A stretch of DNA of 64,000 nucleotides from Caulobacter sp. NIBR2454 (GTDB taxonomy: Bacteria; Pseudomonadota; Alphaproteobacteria; Caulobacterales; Caulobacteraceae): positions 186,001 through 250,000 of the forward strand of contig NZ_CP114871.1 in the NCBI RefSeq assembly GCF_027474405.1, in the 5' to 3' direction. Each line of letters starts with the position of its first letter. The first letter of the stretch is position 1. A program made the position numbers and the translations under genes. The notes beneath the pieces were generated by a model. The model was not told the origin of the DNA. It searched no databases and saw only the letters and a list, made by a program, of their open reading frames with translations. Below are positions 29,312 to 37,878 of the stretch, one piece after another.

Positions 29312-30112
29312 ATGGATCAAGACGCCGACCGCCTCGCCGCCGCCAACGCCGCCCAAATGGCTTCCCCGTCCTATCGCCTCGCGGCCCTCGACCAGAGCTT
29401 CATGCTGGGCGAATCCATGCGCGGGGTGCGGTTTCTGCTGGAGTTCGCCAAGGCCGACGAGGCGTTGCGCAACTGGGGCGTCCGCTCGACCATCGTGGTG
29501 TTCGGCGCCGCGCGGGTGCGTGAGACCGACGAGGGGCGGCGCGGTGTCTGGTACGCCGAGGCTCGAGCCTTTGGCCGGATTGCATCAGAGCGCGGCGGTG
29601 CGATCATCGAGAGCAAACCCGTTCGAGACAACGTCATCGCCACCGGCGGCGGTCCAGGAATCATGGAGGCGGCGAACCGAGGGGCGGCCGACGCCGGCGC
29701 CCCGTCTATCGGCTTCAACATCACCCTGCCGCACGAGCAGGCGCCCAATCCCTATAGCACGCCGGAGCTGACCTTCCGCTTCCACTACTTCGCCATGCGC
29801 AAGATGCATCTGGCCATGCGGGCTAATGCCCTGGTGGTGTTTCCCGGCGGGTTTGGCACCCTGGACGAGCTGTTCGAGATCCTGACCCTACGCCAGGTCG
29901 ACAAGGCCCCGCGCATCCCTATCGTCCTGTTCGACGAGGCGTACTGGCGCTCCATCATCAATTTCGACGCCCTGATCGAGCACGGCATGATCAGCCCGCA
30001 CGACATGGAGCTGTTCCGGTTCGCCGAGACGGCTGAAGAGGTCTGGGCCTCGCTGCTGGCCTGCGGGCTCGAGCCGGGGCAACTGGCCGAACAGCCGCCC
30101 CCCGCATCCTGA
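29312..30112 (+). CDS. LOG-family protein (putative nucleoside-5'-monophosphate phosphoribohydrolase)
   Basis: 266 residues. The Rossmann-type core shows STIVVFGAARVRETD, GGGPGIMEAANRGA and the signature PGGFGTLDELFE. LOG proteins cleave the base from cytokinin or purine/pyrimidine nucleotides; many were mis-annotated as lysine decarboxylases. This longer form, with about 60 residues before the core, is common in proteobacteria. The ATG at 29312 follows the ctpA terminator by about 30 bases, so it probably has its own promoter in that short gap. The exact substrate is not known. Confidence 0.9.
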   Translation: MDQDADRLAAANAAQMASPSYRLAALDQSFMLGESMRGVRFLLEFAKADEALRNWGVRSTIVVFGAARVRETDEGRRGVWYAEARAFGRIASERGGAIIESKPVRDNVIATGGGPGIMEAANRGAADAGAPSIGFNITLPHEQAPNPYSTPELTFRFHYFAMRKMHLAMRANALVVFPGGFGTLDELFEILTLRQVDKAPRIPIVLFDEAYWRSIINFDALIEHGMISPHDMELFRFAETAEEVWASLLACGLEPGQLAEQPPPAS

Positions 30113-30172
30113 AGGATGACGATCCCGCCTGTGGCCGGGCGCGGCTGGATGGTGCTAGCCTCGGCCTTGCTC

Positions 30173-30200
30173 GATAAATTCATCAAGACTTGAATTTATC
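30173..30200. promoter_or_regulatory. AT-rich palindrome upstream of the SCOT genes
   Basis: GATAAATTCA and TGAATTTATC form a perfect 10-bp inverted repeat around TCAAGACT, 50 bases before the scoA ATG. It is markedly AT-rich against the surrounding sequence. A second palindrome TCAAGACTTGA is nested inside with a different centre. Most likely an operator; no regulator gene is adjacent. Confidence 0.6.
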
Positions 30201-30249
30201 ATCATTCCGGGCGAGATCGACGCCAAGCAGGCGCCCAAGGGAGGGATCA

Positions 30250-30960
30250 ATGGCCGACAAGGTCAAGCCGAACGCCGTCGAGGCCCTGAGTGGGCTGTTG
30301 TTCGACGGCATGACGATCATGGCGGGGGGCTTTGGCCTCTGCGGCATTCCGGAAAACCTGATCGCGGCGATCCGCGAAACACAGGTCAAGGATTTGACGG
30401 TCATCTCCAACAACTGCGGGGTCGATGGCTTTGGCCTCGGCATCCTGCTGGAGAACCGCCAGATCAAGAAGATGATCAGCTCCTATGTGGGCGAGAACAA
30501 GCTGTTCGAGCAGCTGTATCTGTCCGGTGAACTTGAGCTCGAATTCAATCCGCAAGGCACCCTGGCCGAGCGCATCCGCGCCGGCGGCGCGGGAATTCCG
30601 GCCTTCTTCACCAAGACCGGCGTCGGCACCCTGGTGGCCGAAGGCAAGGAGGTGCGCGAGTTCGACGGGGAGCTCTATGTGATGGAGCGCGGCCTGGTCG
30701 CCGACCTGTCGATCGTCAAGGCCTGGAAGGGCGACCGTGAAGGCAACCTCGCCTATCGCAAGACCGCCAGGAATTTCAATCCGATGATGGCCACCGCCGG
30801 CAAGGTGACCGTGGTCGAGGTCGAGGAGCTGGTGGAGATCGGCGCCCTCGACAAGGACAACATCCACACGCCCGGCATCTATGTGGACCGTATCTTCAAG
30901 GGCGCGGTGTTCGAAAAGCGCATCGAACGCGTCACCACTCGCCAGAAGGAAACCGTCTGA
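30250..30960 (+). CDS. scoA: Succinyl-CoA:3-ketoacid CoA-transferase subunit A
   Basis: 236 residues from the ATG at 30250 with GGGAGGGA in front. It activates acetoacetate to acetoacetyl-CoA using succinyl-CoA, the entry step for ketone-body or polyhydroxybutyrate use. The SCOT-A marks are [35 protein letters not shown] and [16 protein letters not shown]. The stop TGA shares its last base with the ATG of subunit B, so the two are translated together. The AT-rich palindrome at 30173-30200 is the likely control site. Confidence 0.96.
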   Translation: MADKVKPNAVEALSGLLFDGMTIMAGGFGLCGIPENLIAAIRETQVKDLTVISNNCGVDGFGLGILLENRQIKKMISSYVGENKLFEQLYLSGELELEFNPQGTLAERIRAGGAGIPAFFTKTGVGTLVAEGKEVREFDGELYVMERGLVADLSIVKAWKGDREGNLAYRKTARNFNPMMATAGKVTVVEVEELVEIGALDKDNIHTPGIYVDRIFKGAVFEKRIERVTTRQKETV

Positions 30961-31604
30961 TGGCCTGGACCCGTGACGAGATGGCCGCCCGCGCGGCCCA
31001 GGAGCTGCGCGACGGCTTCTATGTGAACCTGGGCATCGGCATTCCGACCCTGGTCGCCAATTACATTCCGGCCGGCATGCATGTGACGCTGCAGAGCGAG
31101 AACGGCATGCTGGGGATGGGCCCCTTCCCCTATGAGGGCGAGGCGGACGCGGACCTGATCAACGCCGGCAAGCAGACGATCACCGAGCTGGATTCATCAT
31201 CCTATTTCAGCTCGGCCGACAGTTTCGCCATGATCCGCGGCGGCCATATCGACCTGTCGATCCTGGGCGCCATGCAGGTGGCCGAGAACGGCGACCTGGC
31301 CAACTGGATGGTCCCGGGCAAGATGGTCAAGGGCATGGGCGGGGCCATGGACCTGGTCGCCGGGGTGCGCCGCGTGGTGGTGGTCATGGAGCATTCGGAG
31401 AAGTCCGGCGCGGCCAAGCTGGTCAAGGCCTGCACCCTGCCGCTGACGGGGGCCAAGGTGGTCGACATGGTGATCACCGACCTGGGCGTTTTCCAGGTCG
31501 GGCGCGGGGCTGGCGTGAAGCTGACCGAGCTTGCTCCGGGTGTCACGGTCGAAGAGATCACGGCCAAGACCGACGCAGCCTTCGAGATCGCGCTCGGACA
31601 ATAA
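30960..31604 (+). CDS. scoB: Succinyl-CoA:3-ketoacid CoA-transferase subunit B
   Basis: 214 residues. The catalytic Glu lies in [14 protein letters not shown], where it forms the gamma-glutamyl-CoA thioester intermediate. [19 protein letters not shown] and [16 protein letters not shown] are further SCOT-B marks. It overlaps scoA by one base. A long hairpin at 31625-31652 follows and probably ends the transcript. Confidence 0.96.
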   Translation: MAWTRDEMAARAAQELRDGFYVNLGIGIPTLVANYIPAGMHVTLQSENGMLGMGPFPYEGEADADLINAGKQTITELDSSSYFSSADSFAMIRGGHIDLSILGAMQVAENGDLANWMVPGKMVKGMGGAMDLVAGVRRVVVVMEHSEKSGAAKLVKACTLPLTGAKVVDMVITDLGVFQVGRGAGVKLTELAPGVTVEEITAKTDAAFEIALGQ

Positions 31605-31624
31605 ACGCAACAATCGACGCAGTT

Positions 31625-31652
31625 GGGCGATCACTGCTTGCGCAGTGCGCCC
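31625..31652 (+). terminator. Hairpin after scoB, probable terminator
   Basis: GGGCG/CGCCC and CACTGC/GCAGTG stack into an 11-bp stem with a 2-base AT bulge and a TTGC loop. There is no strict T-run (GGCTGGCTTTGTC), so Rho may be needed. Confidence 0.55.
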
Positions 31653-31693
31653 GGCTGGCTTTGTCTGTCCTCTGATCACCAAATGAGGATGGA

Positions 31694-33550
31694 ATGGCGA
31701 GCGAACCTTCAGGTCTGGCTCTGGGGCAAGCTGTCGCCCTGCTGACCGCGGGCGTGGCGGCGGTGCCGCTGTTCCGTAAGCTTGGCCTGGGTTCGGTGCT
31801 GGGCTACCTGGCCGCGGGCCTTGCGATCGGTCCGTTCGGCCTTGGGTTGTTCGCAGACCCCGAAGCCATTCTTCACGTCGCCGAATTGGGCGTGGTGATG
31901 TTCCTGTTCGTCATCGGACTGGAGATGCGTCCAGCCAAGCTCTGGGCCCTGCGCAAGGAAATCTTTGGTCTTGGCGCGGCTCAGGTGCTGGTCTGCGGCG
32001 CCCTGCTATCGGGCGTCGGCATCGCTGCTGGGCTGGCGCCTTCCATGGCGGTGATCGGAGCCATGGGTTTTGTCCTCTCCTCCACCGCCGTGATCATGAC
32101 CATGCTGAACGAGCGGGGCGAGACGGGCACGCCCGCGGGTCAGCGCGCTGTGTCGATCCTGCTTTTTGAAGACCTGGCCATCGTACCTCTGCTGGCCCTT
32201 GTGGCGGTTCTGGCCGCGCTGGAGGGCCGGGGAGCCGCCGATGCGCCGCCGGTGTGGCAGGCGGTGCTGATCGGTCTGGCGGCGGTGGCCGGGGTGATCG
32301 CCGTGGGCAAGTGGCTGCTCAATCCGATGTTTCGCCTGCTGGCCGCTTCAGGGGCGCGCGAAGTGATGACCGCCGCGGCTCTGCTGGTGGTTCTTGGCGC
32401 GGCGCTTGTGATGCAGATGGGCGGCCTGTCCATGGCCATGGGCGCCTTCTTGGCCGGCGTGCTGCTGTCGGAATCCACCTTCCGCCATCAGTTAGAGGCC
32501 GACGTCGAACCTTTCCGGGGCATCCTGCTTGGGCTGTTCTTCTTAAGCGTCGGCATGTCGCTCAATCTTTCGGTGGTGGTCTCGCAGTGGGTGATGATCC
32601 TGGCGGGGACTTTGGTGTTCATGGCGGTGAAAGCCGCCGGCATCTACAGCGTGGCGCGCCTCTTCCGGGCTCCGCCGCGCGAGGCTGTGGAACGGTCGGC
32701 CTTGTTCGCGCAAGGAGGCGAGTTCGCCTTTGTCCTTTATGCGGCGGCTCTGGGCGCAGGTGTGCTCGACGCCACCACAAGCGCGGCGATGAGCGCCATC
32801 GTGATCCTGTCCATGGCGCTCACGCCCCTGGTGGTCATTGTGGTCACGCGCCTGTTGCCCGAAGAAAAGCCGTCCATGGACGGGGTCGAGACGGCCGATG
32901 CTCTGGAGGGCCGTGTGCTGGTCATCGGGTTTGGCCGCTTCGCCCAAGTGGTCAGCCAGCCTCTGCTGGCGCGGGGCGTCGACATCTCGATCATCGAGGT
33001 CGATGTGGAGATGATCCAGGCGGCGTCCAAGTTCGGCTTTAAGGTCTATTACGGCGACGGCACCCGAGTGGACGTACTGCGGGCCAGCGGCGCCGGGCGG
33101 GCCGAGGCCATCGTCATCTGCGTGGACAAGCCTGAGGTGGCGGACCAGATCGTCAAGGTCGCCAAGGCCGAGTTTCCGCTGGCCAAACTCTATGTGCGGG
33201 CCTTCGACCGCGGCCACGTGCTGCGACTGATAGAGCAGCAGGTGGATTTCCAGATCCGCGAGACCTTCGAGTCCGCCATGAAGTTCGGTCATGCCTTGCT
33301 GCTGGATCTGGGCTTTTCGCAAGAGGTGGCCGAGGAGACCATGAACGACGTGCGGGTCCGCGACGAGATGCGGCTCGAAATGCAGATCGTGGGCGGGCTC
33401 ACCGCGGGACGCTCGCTCATGCGGGGCAATATCAGCACGCCAGAGCCTGCGCCCCTGGTGCAGCCCAAGCACGACGGTCGCGCTCTCAATCCCGAGGCGG
33501 CGGACGCCATCGCCAAGGCGCAGGCCGATCGCGAGAGCGCCGACGTCTAG
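31694..33550 (+). CDS. CPA2 cation:proton antiporter, Kef-type, with RCK_N domain
   Basis: 618 residues. About 12 membrane helices fill residues 1-390, with GVVMFLFVIGLEMRP, FVLSSTAVIMTML and LLFEDLAIVPLLALV typical of the Kef/CPA2 group. A cytosolic RCK_N (TrkA-N) domain begins near residue 412 with the nucleotide-binding VLVIGFGRFAQVVSQPLL, followed by a C-terminal helical tail. KefB/KefC exchange K+ for H+ when activated by glutathione adducts; no KefF/KefG partner is adjacent. GAGGATGGA provides the ribosome site. Whether it is a Kef channel-like exporter or a Na+/H+ antiporter cannot be settled from sequence alone. Confidence 0.92.
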   Translation: MASEPSGLALGQAVALLTAGVAAVPLFRKLGLGSVLGYLAAGLAIGPFGLGLFADPEAILHVAELGVVMFLFVIGLEMRPAKLWALRKEIFGLGAAQVLVCGALLSGVGIAAGLAPSMAVIGAMGFVLSSTAVIMTMLNERGETGTPAGQRAVSILLFEDLAIVPLLALVAVLAALEGRGAADAPPVWQAVLIGLAAVAGVIAVGKWLLNPMFRLLAASGAREVMTAAALLVVLGAALVMQMGGLSMAMGAFLAGVLLSESTFRHQLEADVEPFRGILLGLFFLSVGMSLNLSVVVSQWVMILAGTLVFMAVKAAGIYSVARLFRAPPREAVERSALFAQGGEFAFVLYAAALGAGVLDATTSAAMSAIVILSMALTPLVVIVVTRLLPEEKPSMDGVETADALEGRVLVIGFGRFAQVVSQPLLARGVDISIIEVDVEMIQAASKFGFKVYYGDGTRVDVLRASGAGRAEAIVICVDKPEVADQIVKVAKAEFPLAKLYVRAFDRGHVLRLIEQQVDFQIRETFESAMKFGHALLLDLGFSQEVAEETMNDVRVRDEMRLEMQIVGGLTAGRSLMRGNISTPEPAPLVQPKHDGRALNPEAADAIAKAQADRESADV

Positions 33551-33657
33551 CCGCGCGGGCGGCGCTTACACTCTGTAACGCTCGTTCACCTGCGGCTCAC
33601 AGGCCGGATGCAGGGCGGCCCTATTGAAGGCTCCGCTTCTCTTTCCGCGGAGCTCCA

Positions 33658-35463
33658 ATGATCCACACCCTCGCAATCCCTGGCCGCCGCGCTCGCGGCC
33701 GGGCGGCCATCGCCGCCGCGCTTCTCGGCGCCTGCTCTGCTTTTGCCTTCGCCAGCGCCGCCAGGGCGGCTGATCTCGACAAGGTCGTGGTGTTCGGCGA
33801 CAGCATCTCCGACAGTGGGGCCTATGTGGCCAAGGCCCAGGGCGGTCCCGGAAAGTTCACCACCAATCCCGACCCGGTGTGGGTGGAGGTCGTGGCCCTC
33901 GGCCTGGGCCTGGATCTCAAATCCAGCGCCGCAGGGGGCGCGAACTACGCCGAAGGCGGCGCGCGCGTGGCGGCCGATCGCAACCAGGCGCCCGGCGATC
34001 TCACACGCAAACCGATCATCAGGCAGATCGACGCGTTCGAAGCGGCTGGCGAGCGGCTCGACGCTCAAAGTCTCGTGATTATCCAGGGCGGCGGCAACGA
34101 CGTCTTCTCCACCCAGCTCAACGGTCCAGGTTTCACCACCGCCGACCTCGCTGTTCTGGACGGCGCGGCCATCACTTTGGCCGATCAGCTGACGCGCCTT
34201 CAGGACCTTGGCGCGGGCGTCGTCGTCACGACCAGCGTGCCGCGGTTTGAGGTCTTCAATGTGCGCTACGAAGCGGCGATCGCGGCCCGGAACGTCAATG
34301 TGCTCTATGTCGATCTGGCGGCGCTTGTCGCCCAGATGGAGGCGGAACCCGCGCGCTTCGGACTCACCAACGTTACGGACCGAGCCTGCCGTGGGAGCGC
34401 GCTGGAATCGTTCATCTGCATGCCGGATGACCTGATGACGCCGGACGCCAATCGCACCTATCTGTTCGCCGACGGAGTCCATTTCACCGGCGCGGTTCAT
34501 CGCATGGAGGGTCAGATGACCCTGGCCGCGCTGACCGCTCCCGAGCAGATCGGCCGTCTGGCCGGGGCGGTGCGCGCGGACATGGCCGTGGCCCGAGATA
34601 TGGTCGAGGCGGCGAACCGCGAGGGGATGGAGCCTGGATGGTCGTTCGTCGGCGGGATGAGCGTGGCGACCACGACGCTGGATCGCGGGGGCTCGCCATC
34701 AATGGGTGTGAAGACCGACGCCGCGGGCCTGGCCGTGGGCGCCCGACATCTCAACTCCGCCGGTCTGGCTTTTGGCGCGATGTTGAGCCTGACAGAGTCG
34801 GATGGCGACTTCAGCGATGGGAGCGGCGACTTCCAAGGACGCAATCTCATGGCCTGGGCCTTCGCATCGGTTCCTGTGCGCGGCTGGGCGGTGAGCACGG
34901 AGGCGGGCCTTGGCGATCTCGATCTGGACGAGGTCACCCGCCGGTTTGCGATAGGCCCCGATATCCGCGCCGAGCACGGCGATGCCGACGGACGGACCCT
35001 GTCCGCCACCGTCCGGATCATGCCAGCCGCTTCGGAGCGCGCCCTGCAGCTACGCCCCGTGGCCCAGCTTCGCTACGAAGACGTGCGCATTGAGGGATAC
35101 GGCGAGGTGGGGGCGAGCAATACGCGCGCCGATTTCGCCAGCCAATCGATGGAGACGCTCTTCGCCGGTCTGGGCGGCCGACTGGACTGGGCGCCAAGGC
35201 CTGGCTGGAGCATGAGCGCCCAGGCGCTATGGGAGGCCGATCTGCTGGATGAAAGCCGCGACATGGTGATCACTTTCGCCGGCGCGCCTTCAGGGTGGCG
35301 CGCGTCGGTTTGGCGGCCGGGCTCCGAACTGCTCTCGGCCACGATCAGCGCCCGCGCAGACCTTGGCCAAGGCTGGAGCGCCCAGGCCTCACTGCGCGGC
35401 GAAACAGATCAGGACGACTATGCCAGCGGGGTGGTGTCGGCGAGCGTGTTGGCGCGCTTCTAG
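33658..35463 (+). CDS. Autotransporter with GDSL-esterase passenger (EstA-like)
   Basis: 601 residues. Signal peptide to about residue 38. The GDSL/SGNH passenger (about 40-290) shows block I FGDSISDSG with nucleophile Ser49, block III GGGND with Asn147, and block V with Asp272 and His275 (ADGVHFT). From about residue 310 to the end comes a 12-strand beta-barrel-like autotransporter domain ending in ASVLARF, with a terminal aromatic residue as required for outer-membrane insertion. The enzyme should be displayed on the cell surface and hydrolyse esters or lipids, as EstA of Pseudomonas does. It has its own promoter region (33551-33657). Confidence 0.93.
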   Translation: MIHTLAIPGRRARGRAAIAAALLGACSAFAFASAARAADLDKVVVFGDSISDSGAYVAKAQGGPGKFTTNPDPVWVEVVALGLGLDLKSSAAGGANYAEGGARVAADRNQAPGDLTRKPIIRQIDAFEAAGERLDAQSLVIIQGGGNDVFSTQLNGPGFTTADLAVLDGAAITLADQLTRLQDLGAGVVVTTSVPRFEVFNVRYEAAIAARNVNVLYVDLAALVAQMEAEPARFGLTNVTDRACRGSALESFICMPDDLMTPDANRTYLFADGVHFTGAVHRMEGQMTLAALTAPEQIGRLAGAVRADMAVARDMVEAANREGMEPGWSFVGGMSVATTTLDRGGSPSMGVKTDAAGLAVGARHLNSAGLAFGAMLSLTESDGDFSDGSGDFQGRNLMAWAFASVPVRGWAVSTEAGLGDLDLDEVTRRFAIGPDIRAEHGDADGRTLSATVRIMPAASERALQLRPVAQLRYEDVRIEGYGEVGASNTRADFASQSMETLFAGLGGRLDWAPRPGWSMSAQALWEADLLDESRDMVITFAGAPSGWRASVWRPGSELLSATISARADLGQGWSAQASLRGETDQDDYASGVVSASVLARF

Positions 35464-35531
35464 CCGCCGCCATGGGGGCCTTGATGACGGCGCGCGCTTG
35501 CAACGCGCGCCGTCAGGTCCATCTGTTGAGG

Positions 35532-36128
35532 ATGAAAACGTCGATCCTCGCCGCACTGTGCGCGCCCGTCCTGTTGCTGCTGGCGCTCGCCGTTCCCGCC
35601 TCGGCGGCTCCAACAAAGACGGAGACCGCCATCTTCGCGGGCGGATGCTTCTGGTGCATGGAGCACGATATGAAGATGCCGGGCGTGCTGAAGGTGGAGT
35701 CCGGCTATACGGGCGGGCATCTGAAGAACCCGCGCTACCGGGACGTGACCAGTGAAACCAGCGGCCATTACGAGGCCGTCCGCGTCACCTTCGATCCGGC
35801 CAAGCTGCCTTATCGCTTCCTGCTTGAGCGCTACTGGAAGGTGGTCGATCCGACGGACGACGGCGGCCAGTTCTGTGACCGGGGGCCGTCCTATCGCCCG
35901 GCGGTGTTCGTCACGCCCGCCCAGCGCGCCACGGCTGAAGCTTCCCGCGCCGAGGCGGCCAAGCGGCTGAAGCGCGGGACGATGAAGACGCCGATCCTGG
36001 ACGCGGCGACCTTCTATGTGGCCGAGCCGTATCACCGCAATTACGCCAAGAACAACAAAGTCCGGTATGAGCTTTACCGCGCCGGCTGCGGTCGCGACGC
36101 TCGCCTCACCGCTGTCTGGGGGCGTTAG
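35532..36128 (+). CDS. msrA: Secreted peptide-methionine (S)-S-oxide reductase
   Basis: 198 residues. The ATG at 35532 puts a signal peptide at the start (MKTSILAALCAPVLLLLALA, cleavage near ASAA); ATG codons further upstream are in frame but give unusual N-termini. The MsrA core starts at TETAIFAGGCFWCMEHD with catalytic Cys39 and Cys42, then YTGGHLKNPRYRDV and the YHRNYAK segment. Export implies repair of oxidised methionine in periplasmic or outer-membrane proteins. It follows the autotransporter gene by 68 bases and may be co-transcribed. The stop shares TTAG (36125-36128) with the convergent gene. Confidence 0.94.
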   Translation: MKTSILAALCAPVLLLLALAVPASAAPTKTETAIFAGGCFWCMEHDMKMPGVLKVESGYTGGHLKNPRYRDVTSETSGHYEAVRVTFDPAKLPYRFLLERYWKVVDPTDDGGQFCDRGPSYRPAVFVTPAQRATAEASRAEAAKRLKRGTMKTPILDAATFYVAEPYHRNYAKNNKVRYELYRAGCGRDARLTAVWGR

Positions 36129-37687
36129 CGGAAGACCTCAGGCTCCGGCGGCTTGCCGGTGGCCGGATCGCGGGCGACGGGCGCGAAGCCCTCGCCCACG
36201 AACATGTCGATCTTGCGAGTCCGCTTGGCGTCCAGGCGCACGCGGGCGATCTCCTTGCCGGACACCTCGCGGAAATCAGCGCCCATCTTGGCGCGATAGA
36301 CGCCGTCGAGACTGGCGGCCAGGACGCGCTGACCGTCCTTGGCGGTCAAGGGGGCCTCGGTCTCGGCCTGGTTGCGGGCGCGGATCTCGTGAACCCACAT
36401 GCGCAGGGGCGGAGCGTCCGCCTGGCCGAAATAGTCGCGACCGTAGTAGGCGGCGGCGTTGAACAGGAAACGATCATCCACGGCCACGGCCGAGAGCGTG
36501 GCCGAGCCGCCTTCCTGCATGGCGCGCTGGACCACGGCGTCCACCGACTGCTCCCAGCCGCGAGCCCGTTTGAAGCTGTTGGAGACGCCCATGGCGTCGG
36601 CGGTACGCGGTGCGATGGTCCAGGTCAGGAACAGGGCGGCGATGACCGCTTGCACGCCCAACCCGGCGATCAGCCATAGTCGCGCGTTCCAGCGCAGCAT
36701 CCAGGCGGCGACCAGCAGGCAGCCCGCCAGATAGCCCGCCGCGGCCCAGTTGGCGTTGGCGCGTGAGATAAAGCCCTGGATCGAGACGACCAGCAGGGGC
36801 GGCAGGCAAAAGCACAGGAGCAGCACATCCTGCGCGGTCAGTCTGCGCCGCGCGATCAGCAGCACCATCCCGCCCACCAGCACGGCGAAGGGCAAGGGGC
36901 CGAAGACGCCGAACTGCGAGAGCAGGAAACTTCCCAACTCCGCCGGATCGAAAAGACGGGACGAGCCCAGGTTGGCGTTGGCCGCTGTGTGTTCGACGGT
37001 CGAAAACTGATGCGCGGCGTTCCAGGCGATGTTGGGGGTGATGGCCGCCAGCAACGCCAAGGCGAAGGCGACGACGGCGACAGGCGACCAGACGCTACGC
37101 GCCTCGCGCGAGACCAGGGCGTGCAGGATCACCCCGCCCAGGGCGTAGATCGCCGCGTATTTGCTCAGCATGGCCAAGCCAAGCGCCGCGCCCATGCCGG
37201 CGGACAAGGCGACGCCGCGGCGACCGGTAGCGGTCGGCAGCTCCACATAGGCCCAAAGCATCAGCGCCAGAAAGAACAGCAGCGGCGCGTCGGTGCTCAT
37301 CACGCCTGAAGACAGCGCCACGCCCGGCATGAGGGCGTAGAGGGCTGTCGCCGCCAGGCCACACTGCGAACCAAACAGGCGTCGGCCGATGAAAAAAAGA
37401 CAAAGCGCCGAACCGGCATGCAGGAGAGGCGCCGAGACTCGGATCCAGGCCTCGGCGTCGCCGCCGATGCTCGTGGTCGCCCAGATCAGCCAGGCGATCA
37501 TCGGCGGCTTGGAGAAGTAGCCAAAGCTCAAGGTGCGAGACCACAGCCAGTACTGAGCCTCGTCGGGATAGAGCTCCAGCGGCGAACTGAAGAGGGCCAA
37601 TAGCCGCAGGGCGGTCAGCGCCAGCACCAGGGCGAAGGCGATCCGCCGGGCTCGGTCGTCGGTCATGGGCTCGGTGAAAAGGCTCAT
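36125..37687 (-). CDS. GT39-type membrane glycosyltransferase (ArnT/PMT-like)
   Basis: 520 residues from the ATG at 37687 with AGGGGAA just upstream; an ATG at 37723 is also in frame. About 10-12 membrane helices. The first periplasmic loop has LYPDEAQYWLWSRTLSFGYFSKPPMIAWLI, with the conserved Asp-Glu of the GT-C fold and the ArnT-like SKPP. STDAPLLFFLALMLW is a second landmark. The family moves sugars from polyprenyl-phosphate carriers to lipid A, other lipids or proteins. The acceptor here is not known. It ends convergent to msrA and is divergent from the large TonB receptor. Confidence 0.9.
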   Translation of the reverse strand: MSLFTEPMTDDRARRIAFALVLALTALRLLALFSSPLELYPDEAQYWLWSRTLSFGYFSKPPMIAWLIWATTSIGGDAEAWIRVSAPLLHAGSALCLFFIGRRLFGSQCGLAATALYALMPGVALSSGVMSTDAPLLFFLALMLWAYVELPTATGRRGVALSAGMGAALGLAMLSKYAAIYALGGVILHALVSREARSVWSPVAVVAFALALLAAITPNIAWNAAHQFSTVEHTAANANLGSSRLFDPAELGSFLLSQFGVFGPLPFAVLVGGMVLLIARRRLTAQDVLLLCFCLPPLLVVSIQGFISRANANWAAAGYLAGCLLVAAWMLRWNARLWLIAGLGVQAVIAALFLTWTIAPRTADAMGVSNSFKRARGWEQSVDAVVQRAMQEGGSATLSAVAVDDRFLFNAAAYYGRDYFGQADAPPLRMWVHEIRARNQAETEAPLTAKDGQRVLAASLDGVYRAKMGADFREVSGKEIARVRLDAKRTRKIDMFVGEGFAPVARDPATGKPPEPEVFR

Positions 37688-37766
37688 TTCCCCTGCTTGT
37701 CGTCTTGCAAAGGATTTGTCCATTTTCGAAGGCGCGGCGCCTATGACACAGACCTGTGGGCGGATT

Positions 37767-37792
37767 GTGACAAGCCGTGGCGAAACTGTCAC
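37767..37792. promoter_or_regulatory. Inverted repeat in the Oar-like receptor promoter region
   Basis: GTGACA and TGTCAC form a perfect 6-bp repeat with a 14-base spacer. A second, shorter palindrome GTTCG-TAAA-CGAAC follows at 37798-37811. Both lie in the 190-base gap between the divergent glycosyltransferase and receptor genes. They may be operators for either. Confidence 0.35.
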
Positions 37793-37878
37793 CAAAGGTT
37801 CGTAAACGAACGCTAAAGGAGAGCCAGATCGACGGAAGGTCGGGGCAGACCCTCCGCATCGCAATGAGGGGATAATCC

